A stretch of DNA of 58,662 nt from Candidatus Rifleibacteriota bacterium. Lineage in GTDB: Bacteria > Muiribacteriota > Ozemobacteria > Ozemobacterales > Ozemobacteraceae. The notes under the pieces were generated by a model that was given only the letters and a program-made list of their open reading frames with translations, searched no databases and was not told the DNA's origin. The stretch spans positions 1-58,662 of the forward strand of contig JAFPZP010000044.1 of assembly GCA_017417215.1 (NCBI GenBank), written 5' to 3'. Numbering within the stretch: position 1 is the stretch's first letter; each line of letters starts with the position of its first letter. Below, piece by piece: positions 52,541 to 58,662 of the stretch. The position numbers and the translations under genes are program-made.

Positions 52541-53775
52541 TGTTTAGTTATTTTTTCAGAAGATTATTATTGATGATACCGACCTTTATCGGTATAACAT
52601 TTTTGGTTTTTACAGTAACAAGATTTGTTCCTGGTGGACCTGTTGAACAAGCAGTTTTAAGATATCAGCAGGCCGCAGCCCAGGGCGGTGAAGGCGGCGG
52701 CGGAACAGCTTCAGGAATGGACGAAAACGGTCAGATTTCTGAAGAAATGATGCAACGCCTTAAAGAAATCTATGGCTTTGATAAACCTTTTTATCAGGCA
52801 TATGGCATTTGGTTGTGGCGTGTTCTTCACTTTGATCTTGGTGTTTCTGATACTTATTCAAGACCAGTTTGGGATTTGATCAAAGAAAAATTCCCGATTT
52901 CTATTATATTCGGTTTAGCCGGTTTTATTCTTTCTTATTCGATTTGTATTCCATTAGGCGTTTGGAAAGCGGTAAAACATGGCTCTATATTTGATACCGC
53001 AAGTTCAGTTCTAGTCTTTATTGCTTATTCAATACCGGGTTGGACAGCAGGGGTTCTCTTGCTGATGATTTTCGGCGGCGGGTCTTATTTGAACTGGTTC
53101 CCCTTGGGCGGTTTCCAATCTGCTGCTATTGCTAAGGATTCATCTTTATATGCATATGTTCAAGATGCAGTTTATGTCAGAGATATCCCTTCAGATGTAT
53201 TGGCAAAATATGAAGACCTTAAAGCTTTAAAGAGCAAAAGTGAATCCAGCCAGATAACTTCTGAACATCCAGCTTTCTCTTCTGTTCCTGCTGATAAGAT
53301 TGTTAAAATGAATAATCCTTCTTACAAAGATTTAACTCTCTTAGGTAAAGCATTAGATATAGGATGGCATATGTTCCTGCCTGTATTCTGTTATGTTTTA
53401 GGTTCTTTTGCTTCTATGACTGTTCTTATGAAAAACTCACTGATGGAAAATCTAGGGCAGGATTACGTCAGAACAGCTTTTGCAAAAGGGTTATCAGAAA
53501 AAACTGTTATTTTTAAGCATACTTTAAGGAATTCGCTTATTCCGTTGGCTACAGGTTTAGGTCATATGCTTTCTATAATATTGGCGGGTTCTTTCCTTAT
53601 AGAAAAAGTTTTTAATATAAATGGATTTGGATTATTAGGCTATAACTCATTGATTGCCCGTGATTACCCTGTAGTTCTTGGCTCTTTGGTTATTTCAACC
53701 ATTCTGGGCTTATTGGGCAACATTATTTCTGACTTGTTATATTGTGTTATAGACCCGAGGATAAGATTCTCATGA
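52540..53775 (+). CDS. Peptide ABC transporter permease (YejB/OppB-like)
   Basis: 411 aa. N-terminal helix and periplasmic loop (FRRLLLMIPTFIGITFLVFTVTRFVPGGPVEQ), Gly-rich segment GGEGGGG, and the permease core with ENLGQDYVRTAFAKGLSEKTVIFKHTLRNSLIPL (the EAA loop contacting the ATPases) and SFLIEKVFNINGFGLLGYNSLIARDYPVVLG. An insertion of about 60-70 residues (around 200-265) lies between helices, absent from OppB. The start overlaps the previous stop (TAATG). Confidence 0.9.
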   Translation: MFSYFFRRLLLMIPTFIGITFLVFTVTRFVPGGPVEQAVLRYQQAAAQGGEGGGGTASGMDENGQISEEMMQRLKEIYGFDKPFYQAYGIWLWRVLHFDLGVSDTYSRPVWDLIKEKFPISIIFGLAGFILSYSICIPLGVWKAVKHGSIFDTASSVLVFIAYSIPGWTAGVLLLMIFGGGSYLNWFPLGGFQSAAIAKDSSLYAYVQDAVYVRDIPSDVLAKYEDLKALKSKSESSQITSEHPAFSSVPADKIVKMNNPSYKDLTLLGKALDIGWHMFLPVFCYVLGSFASMTVLMKNSLMENLGQDYVRTAFAKGLSEKTVIFKHTLRNSLIPLATGLGHMLSIILAGSFLIEKVFNINGFGLLGYNSLIARDYPVVLGSLVISTILGLLGNIISDLLYCVIDPRIRFS

Positions 53776-55286
53776 ACGAACATTACGAAAAATATAAGAA
53801 AATATACGATTGTTTGGCTGTTGTTGTTCTTTGGGCTATTCTTTATGCCCTTTGCCCAAGTTTTGACAAAACAGTTAATGCTAGTCATACGGCAGAAGGA
53901 ATAACGACATTAGTTCTGGCAATAGTCCTTGTTATCTGGCTGATGCCACTCTTTGTAGCTGCTTTAAATGCTTTTGCAATGTTTTTTACCAGCCCTATTT
54001 TCAAAAGACGCTGGAGAAAATTCCAAAGCCTAAAACGCGGTTATTATTCTTTCATAATAGTTGTTTCTCTTTTTGTTTTATCTTTCTTTGCTGAATTCTT
54101 GATTAATGGAAATGCTATCTTTGTTAAATACAAAGGTGAATATAGGTTTACATTATTCAGCACTATGAGAGCCAGAGATCTTGGAATGAAAGGCTATGGT
54201 TCTCCAAATTATCGTGCTATGAAAGAGTTTTATAAGAAGAACAATGCTGAAAGAGCAGAACGAATTCAGAATAATAAGGCCACTCAAGAAGACTTAGAAT
54301 ATCAGGAAAATAATTGGGGAGATGATTGGGTAATTATGCCTATTTACCCATACGGTGACATTGAATCACTGCTTAATGAACTGCCTTGCAGACCTCCTCA
54401 TCCTCCGACTTGGAACGAAGGTGAATGGCGTAAGTGTTATTTTGAAGAAAACATGTTTGATGTTCCGGCACTCAGACCAAGTAAAGATACCATTGCTAAC
54501 GAATACAAACATCCTGAATGGGTTGATTTGGAAGACCCCCAGCTTTACTATAATATGGCTATGGAAGGTTTCTTAAAGCTAAAAGAAGGGGTTCAGCAAC
54601 CTACTGGTTTACATTTGCTAGGTACAGACGATAGAGGAAGAGACGTATTCGCCCGTATGGTATACGGTTTCAGAATTTCTATGGCTTTTGCTCTTATTGT
54701 TACTTTCTTCTCATACCTTATAGGTATTTCAATCGGTGCTCTTCTCGGTTATTACGGCGGTTGGTTCGATATTATTGTACAGCGTATAGTAGAAATCTGG
54801 TCAGCTATGCCGTTCTTATATACAGTTATGATTTTCGCAGCTATTATGATTCCAAACTTCTGGATGTTAGTCGGAATATTGGTATTGTTTGGCTGGATGG
54901 GCATGACTTATTACATCCGTGCAGAATTCTTACGTGAAAAATCTAAGGATTATGTTGCAGCAGCTAAGGCTATTGGATGCACAGATTCAACAATCATATT
55001 CAAACACATTCTTCCGAATGCTTTGACACCTGTTATATCTTTTGCTCCATTTGCAATCGTAGCCAACATCAGTTCTTTGGTATCATTAGACTTCCTTGGT
55101 TTTGGTTTGCCGGCTCCAACCTCCTCATGGGGTGAATTGCTAGGGCAGGGTCTTGCAAACCTGACAAAACCCTGGTTGATTTTGTCACCAATAACAGCAT
55201 TTTTTGTAACTTTGCTCCTTGTTTCTTTCATAGGCGAAGCTATAAGAGAAGCTTTTGACCCGAAACAGTATTCTCGCCTAAGATAA
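53772..55286 (+). CDS. Peptide ABC transporter permease (YejE/OppC-like), with long periplasmic insertion
   Basis: 504 aa from ATG 53772 (ATGA overlap with the previous stop; an upstream TTG is unlikely). After extra N-terminal helices, a periplasmic stretch of about 170 residues (YKGEYRFTLFSTMRARDLG ... PPTWNEGEWRKCY) precedes HLLGTDDRGRDVFARMVYGFRISMAFALIVTF, the DppC/YejE signature. EAA loop: FLREKSKDYVAAAKAIGCTDSTIIFKHILPNALTPV. OppC is normally about 300 aa; a shorter version of this insertion is found in YejE. Confidence 0.9.
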   Translation: MNEHYEKYKKIYDCLAVVVLWAILYALCPSFDKTVNASHTAEGITTLVLAIVLVIWLMPLFVAALNAFAMFFTSPIFKRRWRKFQSLKRGYYSFIIVVSLFVLSFFAEFLINGNAIFVKYKGEYRFTLFSTMRARDLGMKGYGSPNYRAMKEFYKKNNAERAERIQNNKATQEDLEYQENNWGDDWVIMPIYPYGDIESLLNELPCRPPHPPTWNEGEWRKCYFEENMFDVPALRPSKDTIANEYKHPEWVDLEDPQLYYNMAMEGFLKLKEGVQQPTGLHLLGTDDRGRDVFARMVYGFRISMAFALIVTFFSYLIGISIGALLGYYGGWFDIIVQRIVEIWSAMPFLYTVMIFAAIMIPNFWMLVGILVLFGWMGMTYYIRAEFLREKSKDYVAAAKAIGCTDSTIIFKHILPNALTPVISFAPFAIVANISSLVSLDFLGFGLPAPTSSWGELLGQGLANLTKPWLILSPITAFFVTLLLVSFIGEAIREAFDPKQYSRLR

Positions 55287-55298
55287 GGAGTAATGAAA

Positions 55299-56312
55299 AT
55301 GAAAGATGATGTTTTACTATCAGTAAGAAATCTTAAAACATACTTTAAGACAGAAGCTGGAATAGCAAAATCAGTTGATGGTGTTGATTTCGATATATTA
55401 CCTGGAGAAGTATTAGGAATAGTTGGCGAATCAGGTTCTGGTAAATCTGTAACCTCTTTGTCTATTATGCAGTTAATACCTAATCCTCCCGGCGAAATTG
55501 TCGGTGGCGACATAATATTTGAAGGACAAAATCTTTTAGATAGCTATAGAAGAAAAGATTACAATGCAATCAGGAAAATACGTGGGAATAAGATTTCTAT
55601 GATTTTCCAGGAACCGATGACTAGTTTGAATCCTGTATTTACTATTGGTGATCAGGTTGCAGAATCTTTGATGCTTCACCAGAATATGCCTAGAAGAGAA
55701 GCTTTGAGTGCTGCTGCCAATATGCTTGATCTCGTTGGTATTCCTTCACCTGTAGCAAGATTGAATGATTACCCGCATCAGTTCTCCGGCGGTATGAGAC
55801 AGCGTGTTATGATTGCTATGGCTTTAGCTTGTAATCCCTCTCTTCTAATTGCTGACGAACCAACAACTGCTCTTGACGTTACAATTCAGGCCCAGATTCT
55901 TGAATTAATGCTTGATGTAAAAGCAAAAACTGCAAATGCTGCTATAATGCTTATTACACATGATATGGCAGTAATTGCAGAAACCTGTCAGCGTGTTGTA
56001 GTTATGTACTGCGGCAAGGTTCAAGAAATTGCAGATATCAAGACTATTTTTAACTCTCCTCAGCATCCTTATACTCAAGGTTTGCTTGCTTCTCTTCCAA
56101 AGCCTGGTCAGAAAGTCAGAAGATTAAATACCATAGAAGGTATGGTTCCTTCTCTTTTTGCTTTGCCAAAAGGATGCAGTTTCTGCACTAGATGTAAACA
56201 GAAGACAAAAGATTGTGACGAAATTCCTCCAGAAATGGTGGAAGTCGAACCAGGTCATTTTGTAAGATGTCATCTTGCCAAGCCTAAGAAAAAAATCTCG
56301 CTTGAAAAATAA
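55299..56312 (+). CDS. Peptide ABC transporter ATPase (OppD-like)
   Basis: Walker [15 protein letters not shown] (about 44-56), Q-loop [17 protein letters not shown], signature [19 protein letters not shown], Walker [15 protein letters not shown], and the C-terminal oligopeptide extension with Cys motif [16 protein letters not shown] that binds an Fe-S cluster in relatives. ATG 55299 is 8 bases after AAGGAG; the ATG at 55293 is too close. Couples ATP hydrolysis to import. Confidence 0.92.
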   Translation: MKDDVLLSVRNLKTYFKTEAGIAKSVDGVDFDILPGEVLGIVGESGSGKSVTSLSIMQLIPNPPGEIVGGDIIFEGQNLLDSYRRKDYNAIRKIRGNKISMIFQEPMTSLNPVFTIGDQVAESLMLHQNMPRREALSAAANMLDLVGIPSPVARLNDYPHQFSGGMRQRVMIAMALACNPSLLIADEPTTALDVTIQAQILELMLDVKAKTANAAIMLITHDMAVIAETCQRVVVMYCGKVQEIADIKTIFNSPQHPYTQGLLASLPKPGQKVRRLNTIEGMVPSLFALPKGCSFCTRCKQKTKDCDEIPPEMVEVEPGHFVRCHLAKPKKKISLEK

Positions 56313-56323
56313 GGAAGAGTAAA

Positions 56324-57424
56324 ATGTACGATAAAAATAATCCTTCTAAGTTATTATTGGAAGTAAAAGACCTTAAGATGTATTTCCCTGTTCTCGGCGG
56401 GGTTTTCAAAAAGAAAATTGCAGACGTAAAAGCTGTAGACGGTGTAAGCTTTGACTTGCATGAAGGCGAAACTCTTGGTCTTGTTGGGGAATCAGGCTGC
56501 GGTAAATCTACTACTGGTAAATGTCTTATTAATTTGAATAAGGCTACAGGGGGTCAGATTCTTTTCCATTCCAACCTTTCTGGTGAAATTCCTGTAGTTG
56601 CTGTTAAGAACAAAGGTCACAGAATTAAAGTTCCGCCTTTTTCTATTCCTACTGAATTAACCGTAGATATAGCTCAACTGAATAATGATCAGATGAGACC
56701 TTTCAGATCAGAAATTCAGATGATTTTCCAAGACCCATATGCTTCATTGAACCCCCGAATGACTGTCAGTGAAATCATTATGGAACCTTTGACCATACAC
56801 GCGGCTAATCTTTCCAAGAAAGAAATGCTTGATAAAGTTGCATGGTTAATGGAAAAAGTTGGACTTTCTGCTGAACAGGCTAATCGTTATCCTCATGAAT
56901 TCTCAGGTGGTCAGCGCCAAAGAATAGGTATTGCACGTGCTCTTGCTACTAATCCGAGACTTGTTATAGCAGACGAACCAGTTTCTGCTCTTGACGTTTC
57001 TATTCAGGCTCAGGTTATTAACCTGATGCAGGATTTGCAGGAAGAATTCGGATTAACCTACATATTTATTGCTCACGATTTGGCTGTTGTTGAACATATT
57101 TCTGACCGAATTGCAGTTATGTATCTTGGTAATATGGTTGAAATTGCTGAAACAGAAGAATTGTTCAAGAATCCAAAGCACCCATATACAAGAGCTTTGC
57201 TTTCTGCTATTCCTCAGCCAGACCCCAATATCAAGAAAGAACAGCGTATTATGCTTGAAGGCGATGTTCCAACTCCATTGAATAAGCCTTCTGGCTGCGG
57301 TTTCAGAACCAGATGTCCAATAGCTAGGGCTGAATGTGCTAAAAACATTCCTGTAATGCACGAAATAACTCCTGGTCATCTATGTGCTTGTCCTTTCCAC
57401 AACGAATACAAGATAAAAAGATAA
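56324..57424 (+). CDS. Peptide ABC transporter ATPase (OppF-like)
   Basis: Walker [17 protein letters not shown] (about 54-68), Q-loop [16 protein letters not shown], signature [19 protein letters not shown], Walker [15 protein letters not shown] and Cys cluster [14 protein letters not shown] near the end. About 35 extra residues ([26 protein letters not shown]) are inserted between Walker A and the Q-loop. Starts 11 bases after the OppD-like gene with AAGGAAGAG as ribosome site. Last gene of the transporter operon. Confidence 0.92.
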   Translation: MYDKNNPSKLLLEVKDLKMYFPVLGGVFKKKIADVKAVDGVSFDLHEGETLGLVGESGCGKSTTGKCLINLNKATGGQILFHSNLSGEIPVVAVKNKGHRIKVPPFSIPTELTVDIAQLNNDQMRPFRSEIQMIFQDPYASLNPRMTVSEIIMEPLTIHAANLSKKEMLDKVAWLMEKVGLSAEQANRYPHEFSGGQRQRIGIARALATNPRLVIADEPVSALDVSIQAQVINLMQDLQEEFGLTYIFIAHDLAVVEHISDRIAVMYLGNMVEIAETEELFKNPKHPYTRALLSAIPQPDPNIKKEQRIMLEGDVPTPLNKPSGCGFRTRCPIARAECAKNIPVMHEITPGHLCACPFHNEYKIKR

Positions 57425-57431
57425 GATAGAT

Positions 57432-57456
57432 AGCCAAGCTTTGCTTGGCTCTTTTT
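57432..57456 (+). terminator. Terminator of the peptide transporter operon
   Basis: Stem AGCCAAGC / GCTTGGCT, TTT loop, then CTTTTT. The same stem occurs in the terminator at 920-950. Confidence 0.88.
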
Positions 57457-57480
57457 CATCTGTCAGCAAAATCCATCCAA

Positions 57481-57660
57481 CTCCTCTAACGATTCAGGCT
57501 GACAGCAGCTTGCTCAACCTTATTCTCCTCCGCGGTCTCTGTAGATTTCTACCTACGGATAATCTTTGAGGGAACGAGCCTTGTGCGGAGAATAAAAGGT
57601 TTCGCGTCTTGCTGTCCGCTGCCCTCTCTCCGCTTTCTACTCTGCGTTCTACAGCTCTTT
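57481..57660. repeat. GC-richer inverted-repeat element, possibly a MITE or relic
   Basis: The 180-bp stretch is clearly richer in G+C than its surroundings. An imperfect inverted repeat frames 57516-57601: AACCTTATTCTCCTCCGC against GCGGAGAATAAAAGGTT. A minus-strand open frame through it has Arg-rich, low-information content and no ribosome site. It does not resemble the element at 42215. Confidence 0.5.
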
Positions 57661-57670
57661 TCTCTTCAAT

Positions 57671-57691
57671 CTTAAATCTTATATCTTGTAT
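57671..57691. repeat. Short heptanucleotide repeat
   Basis: Three 7-bp units CTTAAAT, CTTATAT, CTTGTAT just upstream of the btpA promoter. Confidence 0.65.
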
Positions 57692-57702
57692 CTCCAAATT
57701 TA

Positions 57703-57711
57703 TGCTATAAT
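57703..57711 (+). promoter_or_regulatory. Extended -10 promoter of the BtpA-family gene
   Basis: TGCTATAAT, a perfect extended -10; no good -35. Predicted start about 36 bases before ATG 57755. Confidence 0.6.
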
Positions 57712-57754
57712 AAAACACACAAATCTCCAATCCTAAACTTAAAGGGATAACAAA

Positions 57755-58567
57755 ATGCTGATAGTAAACAATAAGAAGCTTCAGACTCCGGCTTTACTGG
57801 GAATGGTCCATGTAAGAGCTCTGCCAGGAACACCATTCTGCGTTGATTCATTGGATAAAGTGGTGAAAATTGCTGTTGATGAAGCATTAGCTTATAAAAA
57901 AGCTGGCTTTTCTGGAATACTCTTAGAAAATATGCATGACAGACCCTATTTAAAATGTCATGTTGGCCCTGAAATTACTGCAGCTATGACTAGAGTTGCC
58001 TGTGCAGTAAGAGAAGCTGTAGGTAAGGATTATCCAATAGGAATACAGATTTTAGCTGGTGCTAATGTTGAAGCTTTATCTGTTGCTTTTGTTGCAAATC
58101 TTGACTTTATCAGAGCTGAAGGCTGTGTCTTTGGTCATGTAGCTGATGAAGGCTGGATAGAAGCCTGTGCAGGTGAATTACTTCGTGAAAGAGCTAGAAT
58201 AGGCGCTAAGAAAATAGCTATTTGGACAGATGTTCAGAAAAAACACTCTGCTCATGCTCCTACTGCAGATTTGCCTCTTGAAGACTGGGTTCATGGTGCA
58301 GAATTCTTTGGAATAGACGGCGTTATTGTTACTGGAACTGCAACTGGTGTAGCTGCGAAAGCTTCAGAAGTTGAAAGAGCTAAGAAAGCTAGTCCTTTGC
58401 CAGTAATAGTAGGTTCTGGTATTACAGCTAAGAACTGTAAGGATTATGCTGTTGCTGATGCCTGGATAGTTGGTTCCTGGGTTAAAAAAGACGGTTATTG
58501 GGAAAACCCATTAGACCCCAAACGCCTTAAGGAACTCGTTGCCGCCCATAAGAAGCTATTAAGATAA
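57755..58567 (+). CDS. BtpA/SgcQ-family protein
   Basis: 270-aa TIM-barrel-like protein: LLGMVHVRALPGTP, GFSGILLENMHDRPYLKCHVGPEITAAMTRVA, PIGIQILAGANVEALSVAFVANLDFIRAEGCVFGHVADEGWIEACAGELLR, KIAIWTDVQKKHSAHAPTADLPL, GVIVTGTATG and VIVGSGITAKN. These are the BtpA blocks. BtpA was described in cyanobacteria as needed for stable photosystem I; in other bacteria the family (SgcQ) lies near sugar metabolism genes and its reaction is not known. Single gene with AAAGGGAT ribosome site. Confidence 0.9.
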   Translation: MLIVNNKKLQTPALLGMVHVRALPGTPFCVDSLDKVVKIAVDEALAYKKAGFSGILLENMHDRPYLKCHVGPEITAAMTRVACAVREAVGKDYPIGIQILAGANVEALSVAFVANLDFIRAEGCVFGHVADEGWIEACAGELLRERARIGAKKIAIWTDVQKKHSAHAPTADLPLEDWVHGAEFFGIDGVIVTGTATGVAAKASEVERAKKASPLPVIVGSGITAKNCKDYAVADAWIVGSWVKKDGYWENPLDPKRLKELVAAHKKLLR

Positions 58568-58614
58568 AAGACCTAAAATTGAGATACAAGACCAAGGATG
58601 GAGACATAAGAATT

Positions 58615-58662
58615 CTTATAACTTAAATCTTAAATCTTAAATCTTATATCTTATATCTTATA
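58615..58662. repeat. Heptanucleotide tandem repeat, cut by the window end
   Basis: Seven units of CTTA-A/T-A-T type: CTTATAA, three CTTAAAT, two CTTATAT and a partial CTTATA, running off the right end. The preceding bases (58567-58614) look like decayed copies with the same period. Confidence 0.85.

Noticed and set aside
57494..57730. 78-codon minus-strand ORF through the inverted-repeat island
   Set aside because: Arg-rich low-information sequence that follows the repeat composition; no ribosome site.

Overview
This window is AT-rich DNA from a diderm bacterium, probably an uncultured anaerobic or fermentative lineage. TonB/ExbB/ExbD, outer-membrane barrel-like proteins, a lipobox protein and signal peptides argue for an outer membrane. 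A phosphate butyryltransferase argues for acyl-phosphate fermentation. A fused Tad (Flp) pilus motor and a protein carrying a pseudopilin-like 'GAVEMYNMD' stretch would fit Candidatus Riflebacteria or a neighbouring group, but this placement is inferred from gene content only and is weak. I see no rRNA, tRNA or CRISPR array.

Layout. 1-950: 3' end of an M30-like metallopeptidase, closed by a bidirectional terminator. 974-7394: a coiled-coil/zinc-ribbon protein with a small membrane protein on the minus strand, divergent from a Tad motor in which CpaE+CpaF and TadB+TadC are each fused into one protein. 7414-9983: DUF523/TudS-like protein, a PH-like membrane protein and an SLH-like surface protein. 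10105-14534: a double-domain M16 protein without zinc motifs, then murC on the minus strand, flanked by a 23-codon upstream ORF and a 37-codon membrane peptide. 14643-17789: Cys-rich small protein, M48 membrane protease, and a cNMP-binding/MinD-like fusion. 17885-18732: three tandem modules, each with a ~200-nt plus-strand RNA (promoter, hairpin, terminator) lying exactly opposite a 22-23 aa hydrophobic peptide with a strong Shine-Dalgarno on the minus strand. This looks like a type I toxin-antitoxin family (Ibs/Sib-like in architecture) and is the most interesting part of the window. 18742-30726: yifB/comM, ptb, dnaE, a pseudo-gluzincin/propeller/barrel protein, a phosphodiester glycosidase and a YgiQ radical SAM protein. 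30902-40568: hypothetical, GNAT, epimerase, a sugar-nucleotide fusion protein, and a three-gene envelope operon (lipoprotein, barrel, HEAT). 40703-42382: DUF4160-DUF2442-DUF2442 cassette, orphan Phd-like antitoxin and a MITE-like element. 42441-45346: TGT fused to an MnmC-like methyltransferase, plus a membrane protein. 45422-50134: tonB-exbD-exbB and a barrel receptor. 50453-57424: five-gene Yej/Opp-type peptide ABC transporter. 57481-58662: inverted-repeat element, BtpA-family gene and heptanucleotide repeats.

How the parts fit. The Tad motor (3010-7394) and the cNMP/MinD-like protein (16338) suggest regulated surface-pilus assembly, but no pilin or secretin is visible here. The TonB system and the plug-less barrel at 48494 probably form an energised outer-membrane uptake route, and the Yej/Opp transporter takes peptides across the inner membrane. 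Intergenic space carries many strong bidirectional terminators and several families of 7-bp tandem repeats. Tight start/stop overlaps (TAATG, ATGA) mark the operons.
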